The notes: generated by a model not told the origin, from the letters alone. 64,000 nucleotides of DNA from an uncultured Planctomycetota bacterium (GCA_900696525.1 CAADGL010000010.1:62001-126000), one strand, 5' to 3'. Positions 51,858 through 60,785 are shown, numbered from the stretch's first letter. Translations and numbers: made by a program.

Positions 51858-52519
51858 CCCATCAGCCGCGGCAATCCGAAGGCGCGCCGCAGCGATGCCA
51901 CCTGCCCCGTGTGCCAGCCCTCGTGCCACGCCGCCCGCTCCACGACGTCCAGCTTCGTTGCGGCGAAACCACCGGTGTCGATCGCCGGCGGCGACATCAG
52001 CTCCTTCGCGGGCATGGCGCCTGCGACCTGCATGAACCGCTCGAAGCTCGCTTCGAAGTGCCCTCGGACCTCGTCGGCCGGCGGATACGTCGCGACGAAC
52101 GGCGACGGCGTCGTGCCGAACGAAAACAGGCCCTGGTAACTGTCCGGCACGTTGCCTTTGTCGCCGAGCGTCTGAAGGAACCACTGGTACGTCGCCGCCA
52201 GGTGACCCATCGTCCACAGGGCATGGTTGTCGGTCGGGCTGGGCTGGGCCAGGAGCTTGTCGTTTGGAAAATCCTTCAGCATTCCCGCGAGCAAGCCGCG
52301 CGCGAAGCGCAGCAGCCCGAGCGAGCGCTGCTGGGCCAGGCGCGCCCCGGCCGGTCCGTTCCCCGCGCTGCGCGCCGCCGCCGCCGGGCGCCGCGCCGCA
52401 CCGCCGCGCTTCACCGGGCGGGCGGCCGCGCGCTTCTTCGACCCCGCGCGGCGCACGACTTTTCTGGCCTTTGTTCGAGCGGAGGCTTTCGAACGCTTCA
52501 CCGACTTGCGCTTGGCCAT
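51854..52519 (-). CDS. DinB-like protein with a basic N-terminal tail
   Basis: 221 residues. The first 50 residues are Lys/Arg/Ala-rich (MAKRKSVKRSKASARTKARK..., AAARPVKRGGAARRPAAAAR), like histone H1 tails. The rest is a DinB four-helix bundle: NHALWTMGHLAATYQWFL with His, FEASFERFMQVAGAM, and the HxxxH-type motif WHEGWHTGQVASLRR, which in the family binds a divalent metal. DinB proteins are metal-dependent hydrolases or thiol transferases. The basic tail may bind nucleic acid or be a phase-separating low-complexity region. The coaB gene follows with a four-base overlap. Confidence 0.78.
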   Translation of the reverse strand: MAKRKSVKRSKASARTKARKVVRRAGSKKRAAARPVKRGGAARRPAAAARSAGNGPAGARLAQQRSLGLLRFARGLLAGMLKDFPNDKLLAQPSPTDNHALWTMGHLAATYQWFLQTLGDKGNVPDSYQGLFSFGTTPSPFVATYPPADEVRGHFEASFERFMQVAGAMPAKELMSPPAIDTGGFAATKLDVVERAAWHEGWHTGQVASLRRAFGLPRLMG

Positions 52520-52748
52520 GGGCTTACTCCACGTTGGGTCCTGGGCTTGGACAAACGGGCTCCGGAACGGCGCGCCAGATTCCAACCGCGCCGCGGCGTT
52601 GTTGTCAATGAGCCGAACGGCGCGCCGGCGCCCCATCGACGGCCGGCTCGTGGCCGGAATCCTGGGCGGCTGCCGCCGCCGCGCCTCGACGGCTTCCGCC
52701 AGAACGCCTGCATTTGCAGGATGTTGCGCTAATGGACAGGCCGCCGCC

Positions 52749-53192
52749 TCAGCGCCCGATGTCTTCATCCCACAACGACGGATTCGCCCGGATAAACGCC
52801 TGCAACAGCCGGTAGCACTCCGCTTCCGCCGACGCGTCCGTCTCCAGCACGACCCCGCGCGACCTCAGGTACGCCTCCGGTCCGCGAAACGTCCGGCTCT
52901 CGCCGATCACGATCCGCGGGATCCCGTACAACAGCGCCGTCCCGCTGCACATGTCGCACGGCGACAGCGTCGTGTAGAGCGTGGCTCGACGGTAGTCCGC
53001 CGCGCGCAGCCGCCCCGCGCTCTCGATCGCGTCCATCTCCGCGTGCAGGATGGCGCTGCCGCGCTGCACGCGGCGATTGTGGCCGCGTCCGGCGATCCGC
53101 CCATCGAGCTCCAGCACCGATCCGATCGGAATGCCGCCCTCGGCCTGCCCCGCGCGGGCCTCCTCAATCGCGGCGCGCATGAATTCATTCAT
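52749..53192 (-). CDS. Cytosine deaminase, yeast Fcy1-like nucleoside/nucleobase deaminase
   Basis: 147 residues. Zinc site: HAEMDAIESAGRL (H and catalytic E) and TLSPCDMCSGTALLYGIPR (Cys pair). VIGESRTFRGPEAYLRSRGV and the C-terminal ANPSLWDEDIG match fungal-type cytosine deaminase (which converts cytosine to uracil) better than tRNA-adenosine deaminase TadA. Located between murQ (divergent, 122 bases) and the DinB-like gene. Bacterial relatives are scattered, so horizontal transfer is possible. Confidence 0.85.
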   Translation of the reverse strand: MNEFMRAAIEEARAGQAEGGIPIGSVLELDGRIAGRGHNRRVQRGSAILHAEMDAIESAGRLRAADYRRATLYTTLSPCDMCSGTALLYGIPRIVIGESRTFRGPEAYLRSRGVVLETDASAEAECYRLLQAFIRANPSLWDEDIGR

Positions 53193-53314
53193 CGGCGCAG
53201 CCTCCCTGTTGCGCAGCGCGGCGCGCGCCGCCGTATCCGCCCCCGCTGCGGCCCGGCGTCGGCCGCCTCCGGCCTACTTCCGCGCGCCGCCCGCGTCGGT
53301 TAACCTCGCGACTC

Positions 53315-54217
53315 ATGCATGATCGCGGCCACCTCCTGACCGAGCAACGGCATCCCTCCTCCGCCGGGCTCGACACGCTGCCGCTCGCGGACGCCTTCGA
53401 CCTCATGAACCGCGAGGACGCGTCCATCGCCGCCGCCGTCGCCGCCGCCAAGCCCAGCATCCTCGCCGCCATCGAGCTCGTCAGCGACGCGCTCGCCCGC
53501 GACGGCCGCCTCATCTACGTCGGCGCCGGCACGAGCGGCCGCCTGGGCGTGCTCGACGCCGCCGAGTGCCCGCCGACCTTTCTTATCCCGCCGGACCGCG
53601 TTCTCGGCATCATCGCCGGTGGACGGGAGGCGCTCTGGGCCGCACAGGAGGGCGCGGAGGACGACGCCGACGCCGGGCGCCGAGCCGTCGACGAGCATCG
53701 CATCGGCACGGGCGACGTCGTGTTCGGCATCGCCACCGGCGGCACGACGCCGTTCGTTCATGCCGCGCTCGATCGCTCCCGCGAGCGCGGGGCGGCGACG
53801 GTGTTCCTGGCGTGCGTGCCGCGCGACGAGGCGGCGGACCGCGCCGACGTCTCGATCCGTGTGCTCACCGGGCCCGAGGTGCTTACCGGCTCGACCCGCC
53901 TGAAAGCCGGCCTGGCCACGAAGATGGTCCTCAACACGGTCAGCACGCTGGCGATGGTGCGGCTTGGCAAGGTGTACGAGAACCTCATGGTCGACGTCGC
54001 CGCCCGCGCCTGCGACAAGCTGCGCGACCGCGCCGTTCGCACCCTGATGGCCGCCGCCGGTCTGCCGCGCGACGCCGCGCAGCGCCTGCTCGACCAGGCC
54101 GATTGGCACGTCAAGACCGCGATCGTCATGCACCGGCTCGGCATCGCTGCGCCGGAGGCGCAGCGGCGCCTGGCGCTGTGCGCCGGCTCGGTGCGCCGCG
54201 CGATACGGGCCGGCTGA
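53315..54217 (+). CDS. murQ: N-acetylmuramic acid 6-phosphate etherase
   Basis: 300 residues. The sugar isomerase (SIS) domain shows VGAGTSGRLGVLDAAECPPTF, GGREALWAAQEGAEDD, GIATGGTTPFV, TRLKAGLATKMVLNTVSTLA and KVYENLMVDVAA, all family signatures. MurQ cleaves the lactyl ether of MurNAc-6-P in peptidoglycan recycling. The presence of murQ and LysM genes fits a peptidoglycan-containing planctomycete. Four bases before the next gene (54222). Confidence 0.95.
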   Translation: MHDRGHLLTEQRHPSSAGLDTLPLADAFDLMNREDASIAAAVAAAKPSILAAIELVSDALARDGRLIYVGAGTSGRLGVLDAAECPPTFLIPPDRVLGIIAGGREALWAAQEGAEDDADAGRRAVDEHRIGTGDVVFGIATGGTTPFVHAALDRSRERGAATVFLACVPRDEAADRADVSIRVLTGPEVLTGSTRLKAGLATKMVLNTVSTLAMVRLGKVYENLMVDVAARACDKLRDRAVRTLMAAAGLPRDAAQRLLDQADWHVKTAIVMHRLGIAAPEAQRRLALCAGSVRRAIRAG

Positions 54218-54221
54218 CCCC

Positions 54222-55322
54222 GTGCGCATCGTGCTGCTGATCACCGACCTTCAGCGCGGCGGCACGCCGCTGCGCATCGTGCGGCTCGCCCGCGGTCTTC
54301 GGGGCGCGGACGTCGATGTCCACGTCGGCTGCCTGGCGCCGCGCGGGCCGCTGAGCGATGAGCTCGAAGCCGCCGGCGTCCCGACGTTCGCATGCGGCGC
54401 GCGCCACGCGGCCGACCTCCGGGCGCTGATCCGGCTGCACCGGGCGTTGAACGGCCTCCGCCCCGACCTGCTGCACGCGACGCTCACGCACGCGAACGTG
54501 GCCGCGCGGCTCGTCGGCGCCGAGCGGCACATCCCGGTGATCGGCTCGACCGCGACCATCGAAATCGAGCGCCGCTGGCACCTCTGGATCGAGCGCCTCA
54601 CCGCGCCCATCGACGCCGCCCACGTTGTCCACAGTCGCGCGCTGGCCGAGCACGTCCACCGCGCCTTCCGCCTCCCGCGAGAGCGCATCCACGTCGTGCC
54701 GCCGTCGGTCGAGGTCGGCCGGCCCGTCGAGCGCCTCGCGGCCCGCCGCTGGCTCGGCCTGCCCCCGGACGCTTTCGTGATCGCGTGGGCAGGCCGCTTC
54801 GACCGGGTGAAGCGCGTCGACGTGCTGATCGACGCGGCGAGCGCGCTGGCCGCGCGCGGCGTGGTCGTGGCGCTCGCGGGCGACGGCCCGCTGCGCCCCG
54901 CGCTCGAACGCAGGGCCGCCGCCTCGGGCGGACGTGTTGTTTTCCTGGGATGGCAGGCGGACCTCGCGCCGCTGCTGTCCGCGACGGACCTGTTCGCGCT
55001 CCCCTCGCGCACCGAAGGACTGCCGAACGCGCTGCTGGAGGCGATGCTCAGCGGTGCGCCGGCGGTGGCGTTCGACATTCCCCCCCTGCGTGAACTCGCG
55101 GGCCAGAACCAGCGCCTGACGCTGGTGCCCGAAGGGGACGCCGCGGCCTTCATCGCCGAGCTGCGCCGCCTGCAGGATCGCCCCGAGCTGCGGCAACGCC
55201 TCGCGGCTGCTGCCCGCGAGTGGGCGGCGGGCCACCTCGACCCCAACGCGACGACGCGCGCTCTGCTGCGGCTCTACGACGACGTGCTTCGCCGCTCGGC
55301 GGCTGCGCCGCGCGGCGCCTGA
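54222..55322 (+). CDS. Glycosyltransferase family 4 (group 1)
   Basis: 366 residues with GT-B fold. N-terminal domain: MRIVLLITDLQRGGTPLRIV and LRPDLLHATLTHANVAARL; C-terminal domain: FVIAWAGRFDRVKRVDVLID (nucleotide sugar loop) and SRTEGLPNALLEAMLSGAPA with the E-x7-E motif. Substrate not determinable. GTG start at 54222, four bases after murQ. Probable role: cell-surface glycan synthesis; co-transcription with murQ is likely. Confidence 0.88.
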   Translation: MRIVLLITDLQRGGTPLRIVRLARGLRGADVDVHVGCLAPRGPLSDELEAAGVPTFACGARHAADLRALIRLHRALNGLRPDLLHATLTHANVAARLVGAERHIPVIGSTATIEIERRWHLWIERLTAPIDAAHVVHSRALAEHVHRAFRLPRERIHVVPPSVEVGRPVERLAARRWLGLPPDAFVIAWAGRFDRVKRVDVLIDAASALAARGVVVALAGDGPLRPALERRAAASGGRVVFLGWQADLAPLLSATDLFALPSRTEGLPNALLEAMLSGAPAVAFDIPPLRELAGQNQRLTLVPEGDAAAFIAELRRLQDRPELRQRLAAAAREWAAGHLDPNATTRALLRLYDDVLRRSAAAPRGA

Positions 55323-55370
55323 CCGGCTTTCAGCCGCCTTTTTCGCCTATTGCGTCTGCGCCGCCGGGGT

Positions 55371-55376
55371 ATAATG
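55371..55376 (+). promoter_or_regulatory. Minus-10-like TATAAT upstream of the LysM gene
   Basis: Perfect TATAAT 57 bases before the ATG at 55434. A clear -35 hexamer at normal spacing is missing (the nearest, CTATTG, is at 18 bases). Confidence 0.45.
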
Positions 55377-55433
55377 CCGGCATCCGGCGCACGGGGCGCC
55401 GGGCGCCTTCAGCATATGGAGCGGGGCACGATC

Positions 55434-56504
55434 ATGCGCAGGGAAGCCAAGTACGCCTTCGTCGCCGGCGTCGTCATCCTCACCGGCGCCATCGTCTGGG
55501 TCGTCTACAACAACGTCGAGTCCGAGCCGATCGGCAACTTGCCGGGAGATCTCGCCAGCGGCGTCGGGCCGGTGGAGGCGCTCGCCAAGCCCAGCGACGA
55601 GGCCGCGCGTGACGCTCGGCGAGACACCCCGCGCGGCGCCGCCGACGGCGCTCGACACGCAAGCGATACGCCGCTCATCGCCGCCATGCCGGACGCGAAC
55701 CGCGCCGCACCGCCTCGGTCGCCATCCGCGGGCGAGCCTTCTCGCGACTCGTTCGAGCACCGGCCACCCGCGCCGTCACCCGGGCAGGACCTTCCGCGCG
55801 TCCCGCAGCTCGTGCCCGACGACGACACCGGCGCCACGCCGCCCGCGCTTTCGCCCCCGGCGACCGGCCCCGACGCCGCCCCCGGCTCCGGCACCGCGCC
55901 GTCGCCTACGCCCGATGGGCCATCGAGCGTGGCGACCCCACCGATTGATCCGCCGCCGGCCGCCGCTGATCGCGCCGGTGCGCGTCCGGCGGCGCCGTCC
56001 GGTCCGGCGTCATACACGGTCCGCAAGGGCGACACGCTCAGCGCCATCGCGCGCGAGCACTTCGGCAGTGAGAAGCACTGGCCGCGCATCGCTGCCGCCA
56101 ATCCCGGCATGAACCCGGACGTTCTGAGAGAGGGCCAGGTGATCACGCTGCCGGCGGTCGAAGTCGCCGCCCCACCGGCCGCCTCGCCCTCGACGGCCGC
56201 CACGGACGGCGCCCGCCGGCCGCGCTCCGTCGAGGAGCCGGCCCCCGCGAGCCCGAGCGGCGCCGCGGCGGCCGCGCCAGGAGCCGCCGGGGGCTCGGGC
56301 GTGTCGCGTCCGCCGCTCACATACGTCGTCGGCGAGGGTGAGACTCTGACGCAGATCGCGCGCAACGCGCTGAAGGATGGCGGCCGCTGGCGCGAGATCT
56401 ACGAGTTGAATCGCGACAAGCTGAGCTCGCCCGACGTGCTGATTCCGGGCATGGTGCTGCGGCTCCCGGCCGGCGAGCGGTCGCGCGGACCGGAGCGCGG
56501 CTAG
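55434..56504 (+). CDS. Membrane-anchored protein with two LysM domains
   Basis: 356 residues. One N-terminal helix (YAFVAGVVILTGAIVWVVYN) anchors it. A long Pro/Ala/Asp-rich linker (about 35-205) follows, then LysM 1 (YTVRKGDTLSAIAREHFGSE, about 213-260) and LysM 2 (YVVGEGETLTQIARNALKDG, about 306-350). LysM binds peptidoglycan, so the linker spans the periplasm. The start at 55434 is chosen for the helix; ATG at 55416 is an alternative. Its stop codon (TAG, 56502-56504) lies inside the left terminal repeat of the MITE-like element that follows. Confidence 0.85.
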   Translation: MRREAKYAFVAGVVILTGAIVWVVYNNVESEPIGNLPGDLASGVGPVEALAKPSDEAARDARRDTPRGAADGARHASDTPLIAAMPDANRAAPPRSPSAGEPSRDSFEHRPPAPSPGQDLPRVPQLVPDDDTGATPPALSPPATGPDAAPGSGTAPSPTPDGPSSVATPPIDPPPAAADRAGARPAAPSGPASYTVRKGDTLSAIAREHFGSEKHWPRIAAANPGMNPDVLREGQVITLPAVEVAAPPAASPSTAATDGARRPRSVEEPAPASPSGAAAAAPGAAGGSGVSRPPLTYVVGEGETLTQIARNALKDGGRWREIYELNRDKLSSPDVLIPGMVLRLPAGERSRGPERG

Positions 56505-56629
56505 TGTAGTGCCTCGCAGAAATGTGACGGTATCACGATGGGTGGAGCGCATCTTGCCCGCTCGGGCGGGCTGGAAGCCCGCCCCACCCTGCATAGGGAC
56601 AGGCAGTTATTTGCGAGGCACTACACTAG
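56501..56629. mobile_element. MITE-like element with 18-bp terminal inverted repeats
   Basis: 129 bp bounded by CTAGTGTAGTGCCTCGCA (56501-56518) and its exact reverse complement (56612-56629). It encodes no protein. An internal REP-like hairpin GGGCGGGCT-GGA-AGCCCGCCC lies at 56564-56584. The left end supplies the LysM gene stop codon; the right end is 41 bases before the cmk start. A target-site duplication is not obvious. Typical of non-autonomous, transposase-mobilised elements. Confidence 0.75.
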
Positions 56630-56670
56630 TGGCTGTGGGCGACGCGGGCTCCGGGGCGCGGACGGCGAAG

Positions 56671-57384
56671 ATGATCGTCACGATCGACGGGCCAGCGGGT
56701 TCGGGGAAGAGCACGGCGGCGCGAAAGCTGGCCGCGCGCCTGCACATTCCCTATCTCGACACCGGCGCGATGTACCGCGTGGTGACGCTGGCCGCCCTTG
56801 AAGACGGCCTCGACCTGGGCGACGAATCGGCGCTCTACGCCCTGGCCGTCGGCGCGCCGTTCGAGCTCGATTGCCGCCCGACGCACGTGCGCGTCACCCT
56901 GCGCGGCCAGGACGTCACCGAAGAAATCCGCTCGATGCGCGTCAACGATTCCACGCCCTACATCGCCGCCTCGCCCGGCGTGCGCCAGGTGCTCGTCGAC
57001 AAGCAGCGCGACATCGCCCGGCGGCTCGGCCGGCTCGTCACCGAGGGTCGCGACCAGGGCAGCGTCGCCTTCCCCGAGGCCGACATGAAGTTCTTCCTCA
57101 CCGCGTCGCTCGAGAAGCGCGCCGAGCGCCGCTACCACGAGCTGCTCGCCGAGGGCAACGAGGACGTCACGCTCGCCGGCGTGCTCGATAACCTGCGCCG
57201 CCGCGACCTGACCGACGCCGCCCGCAGCGTGGCGCCGCTGGTTGAGCCCGCGGGCGCCGTGCGCATCGACACGACGCACCTGTCGATTCAGCAGGTGGTC
57301 GAGCAGATGATCGGGCACCTGCGCTGCGCCGGGCTCATCTCCGCCGCCGAGGCCGCGGACGCCTCTTCCCCGGCCCACGCATGA
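56671..57384 (+). CDS. cmk: Cytidylate kinase
   Basis: 237 residues. P-loop IDGPAGSGKSTAARKLA, IPYLDTGAMYRVVT, EEIRSMRVNDSTPYIA (NMP-binding insert), and VTEGRDQGSVAFPEADMKFF are all typical of Cmk. KRAERRYHELLAEGNEDV is the LID. It phosphorylates CMP/dCMP. ATG at 56671 begins the motif MIVTIDGPAGSGK; upstream in-frame starts would read through the MITE-like element. Four-base overlap with plsC (ATGA), a common pairing. Confidence 0.95.
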   Translation: MIVTIDGPAGSGKSTAARKLAARLHIPYLDTGAMYRVVTLAALEDGLDLGDESALYALAVGAPFELDCRPTHVRVTLRGQDVTEEIRSMRVNDSTPYIAASPGVRQVLVDKQRDIARRLGRLVTEGRDQGSVAFPEADMKFFLTASLEKRAERRYHELLAEGNEDVTLAGVLDNLRRRDLTDAARSVAPLVEPAGAVRIDTTHLSIQQVVEQMIGHLRCAGLISAAEAADASSPAHA

Positions 57385-58064
57385 GACCCTGGTATCGTTT
57401 CTGCCGCGTGCTCTGCCAGCTCGGCTTTGTGCTGCTGTTTCGCGGGCGCGTCTTCGGCGCGCGAAACGTGCCGCGGCGCGGGCCCGTCGTGCTGGCCTGC
57501 AATCACCAGAGCTTCCTCGACCCGGTGCTGGCGACGGTCGCCGTGCCGCGCGAGTGCCACTTCATGGCCCGCGACACGCTCTTCAGGTCCCCACGATTCC
57601 GCCGGCTCATCGAGGCGCTCAACGCCTTTCCTGTACGCCGCGGCAGCGCCGACCTCGCCGCCGTCAAGGAAACGCTCCGCCGCCTGCGCGCCGGCGCCGT
57701 GGTCACCGCCTTTCCCGAGGCCACCCGCACGCCCGACGGGGCGCTACAGCCGATGCGCGGCGGCGTGCTGCTGATGGCGCGCAAGGCCGGCGCACCGCTC
57801 GTCCCGACGCTGATCTTCGGGGCCTTCGAGGCCTGGCCGCGCGGCGCCCGCCTGCCGCGCCCGGCGCCGATCCTCGTCGCCTACGGCGAACCCATCTGGC
57901 CCGATCAGCTCGAAGGATTACCCGAAACGGCCGCCGCCGACCTGCTGCGCCAGCGCCTCGAGGGCCTGTTGCGGCGCTACGGCGGGTTGCTGCCGCGGCG
58001 CGCCAGGCCGCCCCGGCCGCCACCCGGAACACGAGCGATGGAGCCCGCGGCCGCTATCGACTAG
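57381..58064 (+). CDS. plsC: 1-acyl-sn-glycerol-3-phosphate acyltransferase
   Basis: 227 residues. HX4D motif in CNHQSFLDPV, substrate loop VRRGSADLAAVKETL, and motif III FPEATRTPDGAL, where the usual Gly (FPEGTR) is Ala. N-terminal helix WYRFCRVLCQLGFVLLF. It makes phosphatidic acid from lysophosphatidic acid at the membrane. The last 25 residues are Pro/Arg-rich. Starts four bases before the end of cmk. Confidence 0.9.
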   Translation: MRPWYRFCRVLCQLGFVLLFRGRVFGARNVPRRGPVVLACNHQSFLDPVLATVAVPRECHFMARDTLFRSPRFRRLIEALNAFPVRRGSADLAAVKETLRRLRAGAVVTAFPEATRTPDGALQPMRGGVLLMARKAGAPLVPTLIFGAFEAWPRGARLPRPAPILVAYGEPIWPDQLEGLPETAAADLLRQRLEGLLRRYGGLLPRRARPPRPPPGTRAMEPAAAID

Positions 58065-58103
58065 AGTCCGTTCCGACGCTCCGGGCGCCGAGGTTCGCAT
58101 CGC

Positions 58104-59330
58104 ATGGACACCCTGCTCGACCGATTCTGCCGCTACGTTCGAATCGAGACGACCGCCGACGAGAACGCCTCGTCGTATCCCAGCTCGCCGGGCCAGTGGG
58201 AACTCGCGAAGCTGCTGCTGGCTGAGCTGCGCGCCATCGGTCTCGGCGATGCCACCATCGACGCGCATTGCATCGTCCGCGCTACCATCCCGCCGACGAG
58301 ACCCGGCGCGCCCGCTATCGCCGTCCTCGCGCACCTGGACACGTCGCCGGAGTTCACCGCCCGCGACGTCAAGCCGATCGTGCATCGCAACTACGCCGGC
58401 GGCGACATCGTCCTGCCCGGCGACCGCTCGAAGGTGATCCGCACGGACGAGTCGCCGGAGCTGGCGCGGCTCGTCGGCCAGACGCTCGTCACCAGCGACG
58501 GCACGACGCTCCTGGGCGCCGATGACAAGGCGGGTGTCGCGGTCATCATGACCGCGGCGGCGGAGCTCGTCGCGCGGCGCGACATCCTCCACGGCCCGAT
58601 CCACATCATCTTCACCTGCGACGAGGAGATCGGCCGCGGCGTGGACAGGCTCGACGTGCGCAGCATCGACGCCGCCTGCGCCTACACGTTCGACGGCGAG
58701 AGCGCCGGCGCGATCGAAACTGAGACCTTCTCGGCGGACCGCGCCACCGTCACGATCACCGGACGCAACATTCACCCGGGGCTCGCCACGGGCCGCATGG
58801 TCAACGCCCTGCGCATCGCCGGCCAGTTCGTCGCGCGCCTGCCCTGGCAGCGGCTGGCCCCCGAAACCACGAGCGGGCGCGACGGCTTCCTGCACCCATA
58901 CGTGATCGAAGGCGGCGTCGCCAGGGCCACGCTCGGCGTTCTGCTGCGCAGCTTCGAAACCGCCGACCTCGCGCGCCAAGCCGACATCCTGCGGGCCATC
59001 GCCGCTACGCTCGCCCCCGAGCACCCCGGCTGCCGCATCGACGTCGACGTGCGCAACCAGTACCGCAACATGCGCGACGGCCTGGCGCGCGAGCCCCGCG
59101 CCGTCGCCATCGCCGAACAGGCCATCCGCAACGTCGGCCTCACGCCGGTGTTTCGCGCCATCCGCGGCGGGACCGACGGATCACGGCTCACGGAGCTTGG
59201 GCTGGCGACGCCGAACCTCTTCGCCGGCATGCACAACTTCCACAGCCCGCTGGAGTACGCCTGCCTCGAGGAGATGGAGCTGTCGGTCCGCGTCCTGGTC
59301 GAGCTGGCCCGCCTCTGGGGCAGCCAATAG
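58104..59330 (+). CDS. pepT: Peptidase T (tripeptide aminopeptidase)
   Basis: 408 residues, M20 family. VLAHLDTSPEFTARDVKP (metal His and Asp), TLLGADDKAGVAVIMTAA, FTCDEEIGRGVDRLDVR (catalytic Glu pair), ITGRNIHPGLATGRMVNAL (dimerisation lid) and GGTDGSRLTELGLATPNLFA complete the zinc site and match PepT. Cleaves N-terminal residues from tripeptides in the cytoplasm. Confidence 0.95.
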   Translation: MDTLLDRFCRYVRIETTADENASSYPSSPGQWELAKLLLAELRAIGLGDATIDAHCIVRATIPPTRPGAPAIAVLAHLDTSPEFTARDVKPIVHRNYAGGDIVLPGDRSKVIRTDESPELARLVGQTLVTSDGTTLLGADDKAGVAVIMTAAAELVARRDILHGPIHIIFTCDEEIGRGVDRLDVRSIDAACAYTFDGESAGAIETETFSADRATVTITGRNIHPGLATGRMVNALRIAGQFVARLPWQRLAPETTSGRDGFLHPYVIEGGVARATLGVLLRSFETADLARQADILRAIAATLAPEHPGCRIDVDVRNQYRNMRDGLAREPRAVAIAEQAIRNVGLTPVFRAIRGGTDGSRLTELGLATPNLFAGMHNFHSPLEYACLEEMELSVRVLVELARLWGSQ

Positions 59331-59524
59331 AGCGCGCCGCGCGGCGCAGGTTGCAGCCCCAACGGCCCGTCCGGCGAGCCGGCTAACATTATCAGGGCCC
59401 CCGAGGCCACTTACGCAACAACCCCCGCGCCCATGCCGATATTCCCCTCGCCGGCGGTCGCCTTCCGGAAGGACCGGAAGGGGCAAGGAGGCTGACGCGA
59501 AGCCGCGGTCTTGGGAGGCAGCTT

Positions 59525-60487
59525 GTGAAGAACTACTTCATCACCGGCGGCGAGGGTTTCGTCGGCCGGCACTTCGTGCAGCACCTCGTGCAGCGCGGCC
59601 ACCTCGTGGTCGGAGGCGTGCGGAATCGCGCCCGTAAGCTCAGCTTCGAGAAACAGTTCGGCAAGGCCCTTGTCTGCGACGTCAGCGACGCCATCAGCGT
59701 CGCCCGCGCCATCGCCAGCGTGAAGCCCGAGGTGGTCGTCCATCTCGCCAGCACCTCGCAACCCGCCTTCGCCAACCAGGAGCCGCTCACTGCTTATCAG
59801 TCCATCGTCTCCGGTTGGGCCAACGTGCTTGACGGCGTCCGCCGCGCCGTGCCGCGCGCCAAGGTCCTGCTGATCAGCGCCGCCGACGTCTATGGCAACG
59901 CGTGCACGCCTGAGCGGCCGGCGACCGAGGATACGCCCGTGCAGCCCTGCGACACGTTCGGCTCGCTCAAGGCCGCCGCCGAGTCGATCGCGCAGACCTT
60001 CTACCTGAACTACCACCTGGACATCACGACGATTCGGCCGTTCTGCCTGCTGGGGCCGGGCCTGCCGGAGCAGTTCTTCTTCGGCGCGCTGGCCCGGCGC
60101 TTCTGCGAGTGGGACATGAGCAGTCACGGCAACACGTGCGGCCTGGCGGACATCGAGTACCGGCGCGACGTGACGCACGTGGCCGACTTCATCGACGCCC
60201 TCGAGCGCCTGACCGATTCCGGCCGGCCGAACTGCACCTACAACATTTGCAGCGGCCGGCATCACAGCGTGCGCGAGATCGCCCACGCGCTCGCCCGCGC
60301 CGCCAACCTCGACCTCAGCTTCACCGCCGACAACGGCGGCGACCCGGGACCGATCCGCTGCCTCTGGGGCGATGCCTCACGCCTCAGCCAGCAGACCGGC
60401 TGGAAGCCGTCCCGCAGTCTGGACCAGGCTGCCGGCGATCTGATCGCCTCGTGCAAGACCCAGATGCAGCCGGCCCCGGCGCACTGA
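59525..60487 (+). CDS. NAD-dependent epimerase/dehydratase with Phe at the catalytic Tyr position
   Basis: 320 residues, extended SDR fold. Nucleotide loop ITGGEGFVGRHF, VVHLASTSQPAFANQ, VLLISAADVYGN, then the YxxxK site read as TFGSLKAAAES: Phe replaces the catalytic Tyr, while Lys is kept. TTIRPFCLLGPGLPEQFFFG and YRRDVTHVADFIDALE resemble GDP-mannose 4,6-dehydratase/GDP-6-deoxy-4-keto-mannose reductase-type enzymes. GTG start at 59525, with GGGAGG upstream (59513-59518). The lost Tyr may mean altered chemistry or a binding role. Confidence 0.82.
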   Translation: MKNYFITGGEGFVGRHFVQHLVQRGHLVVGGVRNRARKLSFEKQFGKALVCDVSDAISVARAIASVKPEVVVHLASTSQPAFANQEPLTAYQSIVSGWANVLDGVRRAVPRAKVLLISAADVYGNACTPERPATEDTPVQPCDTFGSLKAAAESIAQTFYLNYHLDITTIRPFCLLGPGLPEQFFFGALARRFCEWDMSSHGNTCGLADIEYRRDVTHVADFIDALERLTDSGRPNCTYNICSGRHHSVREIAHALARAANLDLSFTADNGGDPGPIRCLWGDASRLSQQTGWKPSRSLDQAAGDLIASCKTQMQPAPAH

Positions 60488-60536
60488 CGCCGCCAGGTTC
60501 GGACCCGAATCGGCTTTGATAATCGCTGACCGAGCC

Positions 60537-60564
60537 GGCCGCGGCGGGGCGCCCCGTCGCGGCC
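60537..60564. repeat. Long near-perfect palindrome upstream of rpsP
   Basis: 28 bases with GGCCGCG-GCGGGGC and its near-exact complement; one base pair is mismatched. It could end the epimerase transcript, although the downstream T content is low (GTTTCGGG). Confidence 0.6.
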
Positions 60565-60672
60565 GCTCAGCGTTTCGGGCCTTTGGCGCCGCGTGTGCGG
60601 CCTGGCCGTCCCGTCGCCCCCAGGCCGCGTTCCGCGCTTCTCAGGCCTGCCAAGAATTTGCCCGCGGGGGAC

Positions 60673-60701
60673 TTGGCACCGGATTTGGAGGGCCGTATAG
60701 T
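60673..60701 (+). promoter_or_regulatory. Promoter of the rpsP-trmD-rplS operon
   Basis: TTGGCA (60673-60678), 17 bases, TATAGT (60696-60701). This is the best sigma-70-type match in the window. A start near 60709 leaves a leader of about 77 bases before rpsP. Confidence 0.75.
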
Positions 60702-60785
60702 ACACGACTCGGCCCGTCCAGAACGGGGCTGACCGGGACGTGCGGGGTTGTTCCAGGCCCGGACTATTCGACGGAGACTGACGGC

